Shown: positions 28,163 to 39,287, numbered from the stretch's first letter. The stretch is DNA of 64,000 bases from Azospirillum fermentarium (GCF_025961205.1 NZ_JAOQNH010000001.1:644001-708000); one strand, 5' to 3'. Notes: generated by a model not told the origin, from the letters alone. Translations and numbers: made by a program.

Positions 28163-29061
28163 TCGAGATCGAATGGACGGTCGATGTCGATCGGCTCGTC
28201 CGGGCAGTCCGATTTTTTCTTCTCGTTCTCGACGATGCTTTTGTGGTGATCGGGCATGTCGTTGGCGCTGAAATAGGGTGGAAACAGGCGCACGTGGCGC
28301 AGCGACCGCCGGATGTCGGCGATAAGCTCCTGCATGCCCTGCTTTGTCTTGGCCGATCCCTTCTCGGACATCTTTTTCGTGAAGGGATCTTCGTCGCGGT
28401 CCCACGGTGGGATGATGCCTTCGTTGCCGTCATTGATCCAGATGACCGGGTAAGGCTTGTCATCGAAAACGCCCTTGAGGACGCTCCACCCCACATGATG
28501 AAAATTCAGGCTGCCCGGCGTGCGTTCCCGCGACAGGATATCGGCCAGATCCAAAGAGACCACCGTCCGGCTGGGCATGGAATGCTTGCCCAGACGAAAC
28601 CCGATGTCGATGTCGGGGCCGATGTAATCGTTGATGCCGTTGCCGAAGGGAACGACGATGCAGTTGCGGATCGGAAAGCCGGCGGTCCAGGCCGACCCCT
28701 TGATACGGACAGGGTAATAACCCATGACCTCGGTGTCGTAATCCCGCAGCGCCTTCAAAAACCCGGAAATGATGTCGTAAACTTCCGTTTCATCGGCAAC
28801 ATGGGCCGAGAAAACGATCTCATCGCCAATCGTCTTCCACGATTCGATTTTACGGGCGAGAGCATGGTCCCGGCGTGCCTGACCGATGTAACTGACCAAG
28901 AGGGAATGGAATTCCCGATAAAGCCTGAAAAACAAGTCTTCCCAGAACGGCGGGTAATCGTCACTGTCCAGCCGGCTGTTCTTGTATTTGGTAGAGCCGG
29001 CAATATCCACCGATAAGAACAGGCGAAGCTGGCAATCCCACGATCCGTCCGGGCGCAGCAT
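28159..29061 (-). CDS. Divergent class III nucleotidyl cyclase-like protein
   Basis: This 300-residue soluble protein is not a close match to any family I know, but shows the landmarks of a class III cyclase. LSVDIAGSTKY (Asp19) and WKTIGDEIVFSA (Asp80) resemble the two metal-binding strands, and DYIGPDIDIGFRLGK (146-159) resembles the VNxAAR helix with the Arg kept and the Asn lost. The last 90 residues, highly charged, are extra. ATG at 29061 overlaps the stop of the upstream peptidase gene (TGATG), so translation is coupled. It might make an unusual cyclic nucleotide, as Pycsar cyclases do, or be a binding-only relative. Confidence 0.65.
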   Translation of the reverse strand: MLRPDGSWDCQLRLFLSVDIAGSTKYKNSRLDSDDYPPFWEDLFFRLYREFHSLLVSYIGQARRDHALARKIESWKTIGDEIVFSAHVADETEVYDIISGFLKALRDYDTEVMGYYPVRIKGSAWTAGFPIRNCIVVPFGNGINDYIGPDIDIGFRLGKHSMPSRTVVSLDLADILSRERTPGSLNFHHVGWSVLKGVFDDKPYPVIWINDGNEGIIPPWDRDEDPFTKKMSEKGSAKTKQGMQELIADIRRSLRHVRLFPPYFSANDMPDHHKSIVENEKKKSDCPDEPIDIDRPFDLD

Positions 29062-29591
29062 CAGAGGCCCAGAGATTCCAAACGAACCTCCGCTGCGCGC
29101 GGGGAAACGTTGAAGCAACCGGCCAGCACCGGAATGTTACGGCCAATCTGACGGGTCAGTTCCCGGAAACGGGCTTGGGGCATCAGCAGGGCGGCGGCGA
29201 AGCGGTTGGCCTGCCGCTCCTCGGGTGTATCGCCATAGCGCCCGAACGATCCCGGATGCGTGCCCTCGGGGGTTCCGGTGTGCAGAAAGTAATGGCCCAG
29301 TTCATGGGCGATGGTGAAATTGTCCCGCAGGCGTCCGGTTTTGGGCGACAGGGAAATACGGAACCGCCCGTTTCCTTCCACGATCAGGGAACCGCTTTCG
29401 GCGTGACGGATGTCGATCACGGGCTGAACGGTGATGGAGCCGCCGAGCCTTTGGGTGAAATCGCGGATATCGTCCCATTCGGGATTGAATTCGTACCGAG
29501 CCGCCACCTCTTCGGCATAAGCCTCGATGGTTTCCACGGTCAAGGTGTCAGGGCGGGGCATTGGAGCCACAACCGTTCTTGGTTCTTTCAC
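29061..29591 (-). CDS. ImmA/IrrE family zinc metallopeptidase
   Basis: A 176-residue COG2856-type peptidase. The zinc motif is HELGH (about 96-100), inside FTIAHELGHYFLH, and the third ligand is expected in EERQANRFAAALLMP. ImmA and IrrE cleave helix-turn-helix repressors in response to DNA damage or phage cues. Here no repressor gene is adjacent; instead the peptidase is translationally coupled to a cyclase-like gene. The start is GTG at 29591 or ATG at 29561; neither has a good ribosome site. Confidence 0.88.
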   Translation of the reverse strand: MKEPRTVVAPMPRPDTLTVETIEAYAEEVAARYEFNPEWDDIRDFTQRLGGSITVQPVIDIRHAESGSLIVEGNGRFRISLSPKTGRLRDNFTIAHELGHYFLHTGTPEGTHPGSFGRYGDTPEERQANRFAAALLMPQARFRELTRQIGRNIPVLAGCFNVSPRAAEVRLESLGL

Positions 29592-29641
29592 GGGAAAGAA
29601 TCATAGTTCCGCACCCCACCCCCGTCAAACGCCAATGTGAT

Positions 29642-29706
29642 GGTTCCCAAAGGCCCCCCGGCCTTTGGCGGGGTGAAGGGGCGGCGCCCCTTCATGCTCC
29701 CCCAAC
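29642..29706 (+). repeat. REP-like double-hairpin intergenic element, copy B
   Basis: Two perfect hairpins: 29647-29655 with 29660-29668, and 29675-29682 with 29686-29693. The sequence matches copy A except in the first loop (CCCC for TTTC) and a few spacer bases. It lies between the peptidase gene and the acnB terminator. Confidence 0.85.
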
Positions 29707-29737
29707 AAAAAACCCCCGCCGGTCGCCCGACGGGGGT
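29707..29737 (-). terminator. Intrinsic terminator of acnB
   Basis: Arms ACCCCCG (29712-29718) and CGGGGGT (29731-29737). Read leftward, six T residues follow (29712-29707). It lies 26 bases beyond the acnB stop codon. Confidence 0.85.
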
Positions 29738-29762
29738 CTTTCGTCTCAGACGACAGCCGCTA

Positions 29763-32345
29763 TCACGCGACCGACTTCGCCGCCTCGACGAACGAGGGGA
29801 TCTGGTCGAAGTTCATGTAGCGGTAGATGTCGCCGGCCTTCTTGTTGACCACGCTCACCTGCTCCATGTACTCGGCCACGGTCGGGATCTTGCCCAGCAG
29901 GGCGCAGACCGCCGCCAGTTCCGCCGAACCCAAGTACACGCGGGTGTCCAGGCCCAGGCGGTTGGGGAAGTTGCGGGTCGAGGTGGACATGGCCGTCGAG
30001 CCCTTGCGGACCTGGGCCTGGTTGCCCATGCACAGCGAACAGCCGGGCATCTCCATGCGGGCACCCGACTTGCCGAGAACGCTGTAATAGCCTTCCTCGG
30101 TCAGGATCTGGGCATCCATCTTGGTGGGCGGGGCGATCCACAGGCGGGTCGGGATGTCGCTCTTGCCTTCCAGCACCTTACCGGCGGCGCGGAAGTGACC
30201 GATGTTGGTCATGCACGAGCCGATGAACACCTCGTCGATCTTGTCGCCGGCAACCTCGGTCAGAACCTTCACGTCGTCCGGGTCGTTCGGGCAGGCGACG
30301 ATGGGTTCCTTGATGTCGGCCAGATCGATGTCGATCACGGCGGCGTATTCGGCGTCGGCGTCCGGCTGCAGCAGCGACGGATTGGCAATCCAGCTTTCCA
30401 TCGACGCGATGCGGCGCTCCAGGGTCCGGCGGTCCTGGTAGCCGTTGGCGATCATCCACTTCATCAGCGTGATGTTCGACCGCATGTATTCGATGATCGG
30501 GGCTTCGTTCAGACGCACGGTGCAGGCCGCCGCCGACCGTTCCGCCGAGGCATCCGACAGCTCGAACGCCTGTTCGACCTTCAGGTCGGGCAGCCCTTCG
30601 ATTTCCAGGATGCGGCCGGAGAAGATGTTCTTCTTGCCCTTCTTCTCCACCGTCAGCAGGCCCTGGCGGATAGCGTAGAGCGGGATGGCGTTGACGAGAT
30701 CACGCAGCGTGATGCCCGGCTGCATCTCGCCCTTGAAGCGGACCAGCACGCTTTCCGGCATGTCCAGCGGCATGACGCCGGTGGCGGCGGCGAAGGCCAC
30801 GAGGCCCGAGCCGGCGGGGAACGAGATGCCGATGGGGAAGCGGGTGTGGCTGTCGCCGCCGGTGCCCACGGTGTCGGGCATCAGCAGACGGTTCAGCCAC
30901 GAGTGGATCACGCCGTCACCGGGACGCAGAGCGACACCGCCGCGGGTGGAGATGAAGGTGGGCAGCTCGTGGTGCATCTTCACGTCCACCAGCTTGGGAT
31001 AAGCGGCGGTGTGGCAGAACGACTGCATCACGAGGTCGGCGGAGAAGCCCAGGCAGGCCAGATCCTTCAGCTCGTCGCGGGTCATCGGACCGGTGGTGTC
31101 CTGCGACCCCACGGTGGTCATCTTCGGCTCGCAATAGGTGCCGGGGCGGACACCCTGACCTTCCGGCAGACCGCAGGCGCGGCCGACCATCTTCTGCGCC
31201 AGGCTGAAGCCCTTGCCGCTGTCGGCGGGCGAGGACGGCAGGCGGAACAGGGTGGACGGGGCCAGGCCCAGCGCCTCACGGGCACGCGCGGTCAGGCCGC
31301 GGCCGATGATGAGCGGAATACGGCCGCCGGCGCGCACCTCGTCGAAGATCACGTCGGACTTGACCGTGAATTCGGCGATGACCTCGCCGTTCTTCAGGGC
31401 CTTGCCCTCGTACGGGCGCAGCTCGATCACGTCGCCCATGTCCATCTTGGACACGTCGAGTTCGATCGGCAGGGCGCCGGCGTCTTCCATGGTGTTGTAG
31501 AAGATGGGGGCGATCTTGGTGCCCAGGCACACGCCGCCGAAACGCTTGTTGGGGACGAAGGGGATGTCCTCGCCCGTCCACCACAGCACGGAGTTGGTGG
31601 CCGACTTGCGCGACGAGCCGGTGCCCACCACGTCGCCGACGTAGGCGACGAGGTTGCCCTTGGCCTTCAGCCCTTCGATCTGCTTGACCGGGCCGCGCAC
31701 GCCCGCCTCTTCCGGCTCGATGCCGGGGCGGGCGTTCTTCAGCATCGCCAGGGCGTGCAGGGGGATGTCGGGGCGCGACCACGCATCGGGGGCCGGCGAC
31801 AGGTCGTCGGTGTTGGTTTCGCCCGTGACCTTGAAGATGGTCAGGGTCAGGCTGGCCGGCACTTCCGGGCGCGAGGTGAACCACTCGGCGTCGGCCCAGG
31901 ACTGCAGCACTTCCTTGGCGTTGGCGTTGCCCTTGTCGGCCAGTTCCTTGACGTCGTGGAAATAGTCGAACATCAGGAGCGTGGTCTTCAGGCCGGCGGC
32001 GGCGGCGGCCCCGGTCTCGGCGTCGCCCAGCAGGTCGATCAGCGGCTTGATGTTGAAGCCGCCGAGCATGGTGCCCAGCAGTTCGGTGGCCTTGACCTTG
32101 GAGATCAGGGCGCAGACCTGTTCGCCCTTGGCGACCTTGGCCAGGAAGCCGGCCTTGACGCGGGCGGCGTCGTCCACACCGGCGGGGACGCGGTGGGTGA
32201 TGAGATCGACCAGGAACGCTTCTTCGCCCGCGGGGGGAGCGAGCAGAAGGCCGATCAGCTCCTCGGTCTGCTGGGCCGACAGCGGCAGGGGCGGAATTCC
32301 GAGCGCGGCACGCTCAGCGACATGCTGGCGGTAAGCTTCAAGCAC
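29763..32345 (-). CDS. acnB: Aconitate hydratase B
   Basis: AcnB isomerises citrate to isocitrate in the TCA cycle with a [4Fe-4S] cluster; without the cluster relatives bind mRNA. The 860-residue length is typical. The N-terminal HEAT-like domain ([20 protein letters not shown]) and swivelling domain characteristic of AcnB are present. Cluster ligands are seen in [12 protein letters not shown] and [16 protein letters not shown] at 32345 has GAGAGGA 8 bases upstream. A promoter about 300 bases upstream implies a long leader. A terminator follows the gene. Confidence 0.98.
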   Translation of the reverse strand: MLEAYRQHVAERAALGIPPLPLSAQQTEELIGLLLAPPAGEEAFLVDLITHRVPAGVDDAARVKAGFLAKVAKGEQVCALISKVKATELLGTMLGGFNIKPLIDLLGDAETGAAAAAGLKTTLLMFDYFHDVKELADKGNANAKEVLQSWADAEWFTSRPEVPASLTLTIFKVTGETNTDDLSPAPDAWSRPDIPLHALAMLKNARPGIEPEEAGVRGPVKQIEGLKAKGNLVAYVGDVVGTGSSRKSATNSVLWWTGEDIPFVPNKRFGGVCLGTKIAPIFYNTMEDAGALPIELDVSKMDMGDVIELRPYEGKALKNGEVIAEFTVKSDVIFDEVRAGGRIPLIIGRGLTARAREALGLAPSTLFRLPSSPADSGKGFSLAQKMVGRACGLPEGQGVRPGTYCEPKMTTVGSQDTTGPMTRDELKDLACLGFSADLVMQSFCHTAAYPKLVDVKMHHELPTFISTRGGVALRPGDGVIHSWLNRLLMPDTVGTGGDSHTRFPIGISFPAGSGLVAFAAATGVMPLDMPESVLVRFKGEMQPGITLRDLVNAIPLYAIRQGLLTVEKKGKKNIFSGRILEIEGLPDLKVEQAFELSDASAERSAAACTVRLNEAPIIEYMRSNITLMKWMIANGYQDRRTLERRIASMESWIANPSLLQPDADAEYAAVIDIDLADIKEPIVACPNDPDDVKVLTEVAGDKIDEVFIGSCMTNIGHFRAAGKVLEGKSDIPTRLWIAPPTKMDAQILTEEGYYSVLGKSGARMEMPGCSLCMGNQAQVRKGSTAMSTSTRNFPNRLGLDTRVYLGSAELAAVCALLGKIPTVAEYMEQVSVVNKKAGDIYRYMNFDQIPSFVEAAKSVA

Positions 32346-32919
32346 TGGAAGATCCTCTCGTCTGATGGTTGCTGGACAACAAGGTTCGTTTCGACCGATG
32401 GCTCCAACCCGTTGGCCGGGCTTTGTTCTGGATCGAGCGGCCAGAGGCGCTGCCGCTGCCCATCAGGGTCTGGGGCCGGCGGGGTGAGAACGCCGGCAGG
32501 GTCGGGATCACAGGCTCAAGGGGCAATGGCTGGGTCACCCGCCGGGCGCGTGCTGGGCGGGGGGAAGAACACCATCGCACCGCGGCCCCGGGGGCCGGAA
32601 GGTGTGGTGACGACGACCAAAGCCGTGCGGCCATGAGCCTCCCCGTAAATTGGGGGGTGTTATAGCCCTCCTTTGCCGCTTGGGCAAGCGAACGCACGAG
32701 GATTCCAAGAATCGCAACGGCACAAAAACTCTGTGGCGATTTGAAGTGGTGTTACCTTTTATCCGCAAAGCGGAGGCTTGATTTGGCCGGAACGGGGGAA
32801 ACGGCCAATCCAGGATGCAGCGGGGATTTGGTCATACCAATTCCCGGCTTGAGCCGGGCTTTGTCCGCGGTCACACTCCGCCGCACGAAACCCCCTGTGC
32901 ATGTCGGGAGACTGCGGCC
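32346..32919. other. Divergent intergenic region between acnB and rraA
   Basis: A 574-base gap. The left half, about 300 bases of GC-rich sequence, would be the acnB leader. A frame of 98 codons on the minus strand (ATG at 32634) runs into the acnB start, but its Pro/Arg/Ser-rich product looks non-coding. The middle holds the acnB promoter. The right half carries a CCCGGC-TTGA-GCCGGG hairpin and the rraA leader. Confidence 0.55.
32659..32687 (-). promoter_or_regulatory. Candidate acnB promoter
   Basis: On the minus strand TTGCCC (32687-32682) and TATAAC (32664-32659) are separated by 17 bases. This is the best sigma-70-like pair in the acnB upstream region and implies a leader of roughly 300 bases. 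Confidence 0.55.
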
Positions 32920-33408
32920 ATGGCTGAGAGCACCTGCGACCTTTACGACCGTTTCGAGGGCACGGCCCGCGTGGCCGACGCCGGTTTCCGCGATTTCGGC
33001 GCCCGCCGCCGGTTTTCCGGGGCGGCGGTGACCGTGAAGTGCTTCGAGGACAATTCACGCGTCAAGGAACTGCTGGCCACCCCCGGCCAGGGCAAGGTGC
33101 TGGTGGTGGACGGCGGCGGCAGCCTGCGCGCCGCCCTGATGGGCGACCTGATCGCGCAAAGCGCGGTGAAGAACGGGTGGGAAGGCGTGGTGATCCACGG
33201 CGCCGTGCGCGATTGCGCGGTGCTGGCCACGCTGGACCTGGGCATCAAGGCGCTGGACACCATCCCGCGCAAGACCGTGCGCAACGGCGAGGGGCAGGCG
33301 GGGTTGACCCTGACCTTCGCCGGGCTGCGGGTGGCGCCGGGGGATCGGGTGTTCGCCGACGAAGACGGGATTCTGGTGCTGGACCCCACCGAGTTCGGCG
33401 AGGGGTAA
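32920..33408 (+). CDS. rraA: RraA family protein (RNase E inhibitor-like)
   Basis: A 162-residue protein with the RraA fold: FSGAAVTVKCFEDNSRVKELL, then VVDGGGSLRAALMGDLIAQSAVKNGWEGVVIHGAVRDC. In E. coli RraA binds RNase E and inhibits its activity. Many relatives carry metal-dependent 4-hydroxy-4-methyl-2-oxoglutarate aldolase activity, which uses the Asp in this G-x-x-R-D region, so either role is possible. ATG at 32920 has GGGAG about 10 bases upstream. It converges on the corC gene across two hairpins. Confidence 0.88.
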   Translation: MAESTCDLYDRFEGTARVADAGFRDFGARRRFSGAAVTVKCFEDNSRVKELLATPGQGKVLVVDGGGSLRAALMGDLIAQSAVKNGWEGVVIHGAVRDCAVLATLDLGIKALDTIPRKTVRNGEGQAGLTLTFAGLRVAPGDRVFADEDGILVLDPTEFGEG

Positions 33409-33415
33409 GGAACCG

Positions 33416-33440
33416 ACCCTCTCCCCGGTGGGGAGAGGGT
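33416..33440. repeat. CCCTCTCCCC-type hairpin repeat, copy 1
   Basis: Perfect 11-bp arms (33416-33426 and 33430-33440) around GGT. A copy with the same core is at 46806-46828. It lies just after the rraA stop and may also end transcription. Confidence 0.8.
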
Positions 33441-33452
33441 CTGTTGGGAACG

Positions 33453-33476
33453 GGCGTTTAAACGTGTTTAAACGCC
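33453..33476. repeat. GGCGTTTAAAC inverted repeat between rraA and corC
   Basis: Perfect 11-bp arms (33453-33463 and 33466-33476) around two bases, ending exactly at the corC stop codon. The GTTTAAAC core recurs at 16985-16996 and 43369-43377, also just after 3' ends of genes. Confidence 0.75.
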
Positions 33477-34397
33477 TCAGCCGGTGGCGGCCAGGGTGTC
33501 GGTGTTGGCGGCCATGTTGCGGATGCGCAGGCGCTTGATGCGCCGCGGGTCGGCGTCGATGATCTCGAACTCCAGGCCCGAGGAATGGCGCAGCGTCTCG
33601 CCGCGGCCCGGCACGCGGCCCGCCAGGGAGACCACGAGGCCGCCCAGCGTATCCACCTCCTCCCGCTCCTCTTCGGTCAGGACGGTGCCGACCTTTTCCT
33701 CGAACTCCTCCACCGGCAGACGGGCATCGGCGATCAGCGTGCCGTCGGGACGTTCGGTCAGGTGGGGGACATGGGCCTCGTCGTGTTCATCCTCGATCTC
33801 GCCGACGATCTCTTCCACCAGATCCTCGATGGTGACCAGACCGTCGATGCCGCCGAACTCGTCCACCACCAGGGCCAGATGCTGGTGGGTCTGGCGCATC
33901 TGGCGCAGCAGGTCGAGAACCCGCATGGACGGCGCCACGATGGTCACGTCGCGCAGGATTTCCGCCAGGGTGCAGGCGCGGTTCTGGGCGACGCAGGCGA
34001 GAACGTCCTTGATGTGGACCATGCCCACCACGTCGTCCAGCGTTTCGCGATAGACGGGAAGGCGGGAATGGGCCTCGTCCGCCATGCGGCGGACCAGATC
34101 GGGCAAGGGGGTATCCACATCCACCGCCACGATGTCGGCGCGCGGCACCATCACGTCGGCGACGGTGCGGTCGTGAAGCTGGAGGATGTTGGTGAGAAGG
34201 GCGCGCTCGCTGTCGCCCAGGGACGGCTCCGATCCGCCGTCCTTCGTCTCGATCAGTCCGCCGATGGTTTCCCGCAGCGTCTCATCGCCGCGGCCACCGA
34301 GAACGGAACGGAGCAGCCCGCGAAAGAGGTGCCCCAGGGAATGGTTGTCATCGGCCCCGTCCGAACGGGGCGATCGACTGTCGGATGTTTCGGTCAT
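33477..34397 (-). CDS. corC: Hemolysin/CorC family protein with tandem CBS domains
   Basis: A 306-residue cytoplasmic protein with two CBS domains (about 80-200; [16 protein letters not shown], then [23 protein letters not shown]) and a C-terminal CorC_HlyC transporter-associated domain (about 215-295). Members are linked to magnesium/cobalt efflux and bind adenine nucleotides, though no membrane part is present here. It is the last gene of miaB-phoH-ybeY-corC, overlapping ybeY by 4 bases (ATGA). In other Alphaproteobacteria lnt often follows this gene. Confidence 0.92.
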   Translation of the reverse strand: MTETSDSRSPRSDGADDNHSLGHLFRGLLRSVLGGRGDETLRETIGGLIETKDGGSEPSLGDSERALLTNILQLHDRTVADVMVPRADIVAVDVDTPLPDLVRRMADEAHSRLPVYRETLDDVVGMVHIKDVLACVAQNRACTLAEILRDVTIVAPSMRVLDLLRQMRQTHQHLALVVDEFGGIDGLVTIEDLVEEIVGEIEDEHDEAHVPHLTERPDGTLIADARLPVEEFEEKVGTVLTEEEREEVDTLGGLVVSLAGRVPGRGETLRHSSGLEFEIIDADPRRIKRLRIRNMAANTDTLAATG

Positions 34398-34976
34398 GGT
34401 CCTGCTGATCGGGGTTGCACGGGAATGCCGCCCTCGGGCGGCACCGTAGGATCACCGCCGCCGGGCGGCGGGGTGGTATAGGGGTTGGCGATGCCCAGCT
34501 CCGCCAGGATCTCCACCTCCAACGCCTCCATCTCGTCGGCGTCGGCGTCCTCCTCGTGGTCATAGCCCAGCAGGTGCAGGACACCATGGACCACGAGATG
34601 GGCGAAGTGGGAGTCCAGCGGCTTGACCTGATCCGCGGCTTCGCGGACCAGCGTCTCGTGGGCCAGGATGACGTCGCCCAGGATGGTGGGCCCGCCGTCC
34701 CGGTCGGGATCGTCGGATTCGGTGAGCGCGAAGGACAGGACGTTGGTGGGCTTGTCCTTGCCGCGGTACTCGCGGTTCAGACGCTGCACCAGCGCATCGC
34801 CGGCCAGCACGACGGACAGTTCCGCCGGCCCGTCGTCCGGCCCCCAGAAGGGTGTCAGGGCGGCATAGGCGGCACGGGCGGCCAAAGCCTCGGCGCCATC
34901 GGGCCACGCGCCCGCCTCGCGGCTGACGGTGACCTCGACCAGTTCAGCGACGGCCGGAACGTTTCCAGCCGGGGCG

Positions 34977-34987
<11 letters not shown>
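34394..34987 (-). CDS. ybeY: Endoribonuclease YbeY, rRNA maturation factor
   Basis: YbeY is a zinc-dependent RNase needed for 16S rRNA 3'-end maturation and 70S ribosome quality control. The diagnostic [18 protein letters not shown] motif is present as [18 protein letters not shown] with all three His ligands. The start is taken as GTG at 34987, which has GGAGGG about 8 bases upstream; it overlaps the phoH end by 11 bases. A GTG at 35017 would add ten residues. The C-terminal tail is longer than usual and Pro-rich. It overlaps corC by 4 bases. Confidence 0.95.
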
Positions 34988-36034
<1,047 letters not shown>

Positions 36035-36038
<4 letters not shown>

Positions 36039-37435
36039 GCGCGTGTCTCCATGGTTGCCGGGGAAAGGGGATGTACGCCTGTGCCGGTGGTGACCATGCC
36101 GGTTTCCACCGTGCCGGCCAGGCTGTTGGTGTGGGCGGAGTCGATGCGTACGGGCACGATGGCGCCCAGCAGCCGTTCGGGGGCCTGCACGTACACCGAC
36201 TGCATCCACGGGCTGCGCCCCTGGATCTGGCCCGTACGCTTGCCGGCGCGGTCGAACAGCACCGGCACCGTACGCCCGACGAAGCCCTGGTTGAACGCCG
36301 CCTGCTGAGCATCCAGAAGCTGCTGCAGGGCGCTCAGGCGGGCGGATTTCACATCCTCCGGCACCTGGGTGTCGTCCACCGCCGCCGGGGTGCCGGGGCG
36401 CGGGCTGTACTTGAAGGAGTACGCCTGGGCGTACCCCACATCCTGCACCAAACGCAAGGTGGCGGCGAAGTCGGCGTCGCTTTCACCGGGATAGCCCACG
36501 ATGAAATCGCCCGACAGCGCCAGATCGGGCTTGGCCGTGCGCAGCTTGTCCACCAGCCGGCGGTAATCGTCGGCGGTATGGCGGCGGTTCATGGCCGCCA
36601 GGATGCGGTCGGACCCGGCCTGGATCGGCAGGTGCAGGTACGGCATCAACTGCGGCACCGCGGCGTGGGCGGCGATCAGATCGTCGCCCATGTCGCGCGG
36701 GTGGGAGGTGGTGTAGCGGATGCGCTCCAGCCCGTCGATCTCGGCCAGGGCGTAGATCAGACGGGCGAGGCTCCAGGTGCCGCCGTCGGCGTCCGCCCCG
36801 TGATAGGCGTTGACGTTCTGGCCCAGCAGGTTGATGTCGCGCACCCCCGCGGCCACCAGCCGCCGTGCCTCCGCCAGCACCTGGGCGGCGGGGCGGGAAT
36901 ATTCGGCCCCGCGGGTGTAGGGCACGACGCAGAAGGTGCAGAACTTGTCGCAGCCTTCCTGCACCGCCAGGAAGGCGGTGGCGCCCTCGATCCCCGCCTC
37001 GTCGGGCAGGTGGTCGAACTTGGATTCCGCCGGGAATTCGGTATTGAGCACCGCCCCCGCCGCCCGGTGGGCGCGGGCGACCATTTCCGGCAGGGTGTGA
37101 TAGGTCTGCGGCCCGAAGACGATATCGACATAGGGCGCGCGGGCGACGATCTCCTCGCCTTCGGCCTGGGCGACGCAGCCGGCGACGGCCAGGATCATGC
37201 GCTGACCCTCCACCACCGCCTTGCGGTCTTTCAGCGTGCGCAGCCGGCCCAGTTCGGAAAAGACCTTTTCCGCCGCCTTTTCCCGGATGTGGCAGGTGTT
37301 GAGGATCACCATGTCGGCGCCGTCGGCGTCATCGACCGGGCGATAGCCCAGGGGTGCCAGCACGTCCGCCATGCGGGCGGAATCGTACACGTTCATCTGG
37401 CAGCCCCAGGTCTTGATAAACAGCTTCTTGCTCAA
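36035..37435 (-). CDS. miaB: tRNA-2-methylthio-N6-dimethylallyladenosine synthase MiaB
   Basis: A radical-SAM methylthiotransferase that adds a methylthio group at C2 of i6A37, the product of MiaA encoded at 10.7-11.7 kb. Three N-terminal cluster Cys are seen in [23 protein letters not shown] and [11 protein letters not shown]. The radical-SAM motif is [15 protein letters not shown] (about 154-168) and a TRAM domain closes the protein. Length 466 is typical. It leads a coupled set with phoH, ybeY and corC. Confidence 0.97.
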
Positions 37436-37587
37436 CCCTGACTCACAGCGCTCGGGAGAAACGTCGAAAGCGCGCCGGAACCCCCGCCGCGCCTGTCGGC
37501 ATCATGATATCGCAAGGGACCAAGGCGGTGTCAACGGCACCACCCAAAAACCGCCCCTTCCGGGCCTGTTCCGGGCGCCGTTTCCGG

Positions 37588-38403
37588 TCATTGCGCCGCA
37601 ACGGGCGCCGGGCGGGTGTGGCGGCCCGACACGGCGCGGACCACGCCGCCGGACACTTCCCGCCAGCAATGGTCGGCCAGCGCCTTGCGGCTGGAAAAAC
37701 CGTCGATGGTCACCGGCGGGTGGAATTCCACCTCCACCGTCATGCGGCCCAGCGAAAAGGCGTTCCACAGGTGCGGCACCAGATCCATATCGCCGTACCA
37801 CGCATAGGCCGGGCGCCACATCAGCCCCATGGGGATGCCGTCCAGGCGGGTGGCGGTGATGCTGACCGGCTGCACCGTCAGGGGCCGCCCGTCGATGCGC
37901 ATCCCCGCCACGGCGAACAGCGCCGTCTTGAACGGCAGGGTGCGGTTGCCGTCCGACGATGTGCCCTCGGGGAACAGGATCAGGCTGTCGCCGGCCTCCA
38001 GCCGCGCCTGCATGTCGTCGCGCTGGCGCCCGGCGGACGACCGCGCCTTGCGCTCCACGAACACCGTCTGCTGCAGCCGGGCCAGCACGCCGAAGAAGGG
38101 CCACGTCCCCACCTCGGTCTTGGCGATGAAGGAGCCGGGGATCACCGAACCCAGGATGGTGATGTCGAGATAGGAGGAATGGTTGGACACGAACAGCACC
38201 GGTCCGCGGGTTTCCCGCTGGCCGCGCACCACCACGCGGAACCCCATCAGCCGCGTGCAGACACGGTGATAGAACCGCGGCAGCGTGGCCCGCCACGGCA
38301 GCCGGAAGCGCACCGCCAGCCACTGCAGCGGGATCAGCGCGCACGTCCACACCAGATAGGCCGCCACCCGGACGGCCCCCACAGCCGGCGATCGCATGGT
38401 CAT
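37588..38403 (-). CDS. olsA: 1-acyl-glycerol-3-phosphate/lyso-ornithine lipid O-acyltransferase (PlsC/OlsA type)
   Basis: A 271-residue membrane-associated acyltransferase with an N-terminal helix (about 10-30). The catalytic NHX4D motif is NHSSYLD (about 74-80), then FVERKAR and the glycerol-phosphate-site FPEGTSSDG. Together with the upstream olsB-like gene it would make ornithine lipids: OlsB acylates ornithine and OlsA adds the second acyl chain. The pairing decides the name, since PlsC itself looks much the same. ATG at 38403 or 38397 may start it. Confidence 0.82.
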   Translation of the reverse strand: MTMRSPAVGAVRVAAYLVWTCALIPLQWLAVRFRLPWRATLPRFYHRVCTRLMGFRVVVRGQRETRGPVLFVSNHSSYLDITILGSVIPGSFIAKTEVGTWPFFGVLARLQQTVFVERKARSSAGRQRDDMQARLEAGDSLILFPEGTSSDGNRTLPFKTALFAVAGMRIDGRPLTVQPVSITATRLDGIPMGLMWRPAYAWYGDMDLVPHLWNAFSLGRMTVEVEFHPPVTIDGFSSRKALADHCWREVSGGVVRAVSGRHTRPAPVAAQ

Positions 38404-38450
38404 GCGTTCGGTTCCTTATCCGTTGGCCCCGTTCAAGGACGGAGCAGCCG

Positions 38451-39287
38451 TCACACGGTCTGGCTGCGCTGGTTGCGGCGTTCGTAGTGCTTGGAATATT
38501 TGTCGGTGATGAGGTCGGTCTTGACCATCACGCAGACGTCGGTGGTGTTGAACTGGTGGTCGATCACCGCCCCCTCGCCGACGAAGCCGCCCAGCCGCAG
38601 ATACCCCTTGATCAGCGGCGGCAGGTCCACCAGCGCCCGCTTCACCTGCACCTCGTCCTTGGGCATCAGGTTCATGGAGACGTAGCGGTCGGGCAGCGCC
38701 ACGGGCCGCAGGTCCGGCGGGGCCAGATGGTAATGGTGGAGGTACGACAGCGGCCGGGCCAGCGCCTGCGGGTCGGTGCCGGGCAGGCTGGCGCAGCCGA
38801 ACATGATGGCGATGTCGTGGTGGAAGACGTACGACGCGATGCCCTTCCACAAGAGCTGCATGGTGCTGCCGTTGCGGTAAGCGGCATCGACGCACGACCG
38901 CCCCAGTTCCAGCACCTGCCCCGGATATCCCGCCACCGGGCTGACGTCGTATTCGTCGGAGGAATAGAAGCGCCCGGCCCGTTCCGCCGCGGGACGGCGG
39001 ATCAGCCGGTAGGTGCCCACCACCGAGGCGGGACCGCCGCCGCGGGCATGGTCGATCACCAGCAGGTGGTCGCACAGCGCGTCGAAATCGTCGAAATCCA
39101 GGCCGCGGGCCAGCATCTCCGGCGTCGGGCGGGCCAGCATCTCGGTGTAGAACACGCGGTAGCGGAGCGCCTGCGCCCATTCCAGCTCGTCGGAGTTGGC
39201 GGCAAGCCGCACCTCCAGCGAGCCGACGCGCAGGTCGCCGTTCGCTTCCCCGCCGGGACCGGTCGGGTCCATGCTTGTCTCTGCCAT
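38451..39287 (-). CDS. olsB: L-ornithine N-alpha-acyltransferase (OlsB-like GNAT)
   Basis: A 278-residue GNAT-fold protein of the OlsB group, which transfers a 3-hydroxyacyl chain from acyl carrier protein to ornithine. Matching parts are ALRYRVFYTEMLARPTPEML, DHLLVIDH, VVGTYRLIR, ELGRSCVDAAYRNG and a long KGYLRLGGFVGEGAVID region. ATG at 39287 is chosen for the MAETSMDP opening; the frame remains open 11 codons upstream and no strong ribosome site is seen. It sits 47 bases upstream of the OlsA-like gene, giving an olsBA pair. Ornithine lipids replace phospholipids under phosphate limitation in many relatives. Confidence 0.85.
   Translation of the reverse strand: MAETSMDPTGPGGEANGDLRVGSLEVRLAANSDELEWAQALRYRVFYTEMLARPTPEMLARGLDFDDFDALCDHLLVIDHARGGGPASVVGTYRLIRRPAAERAGRFYSSDEYDVSPVAGYPGQVLELGRSCVDAAYRNGSTMQLLWKGIASYVFHHDIAIMFGCASLPGTDPQALARPLSYLHHYHLAPPDLRPVALPDRYVSMNLMPKDEVQVKRALVDLPPLIKGYLRLGGFVGEGAVIDHQFNTTDVCVMVKTDLITDKYSKHYERRNQRSQTV

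Noticed and set aside
32338..32634. A 98-codon upstream frame running into the acnB start
   Set aside because: The product is Pro/Arg/Ser-rich without coding character and no ribosome site is evident; kept only as a possible leader feature.
29637..32636. A 999-codon open frame antisense to acnB
   Set aside because: It mirrors the acnB codons; the product is His/Gly/Gln-rich with no family resemblance, a usual artefact of high-GC coding DNA.
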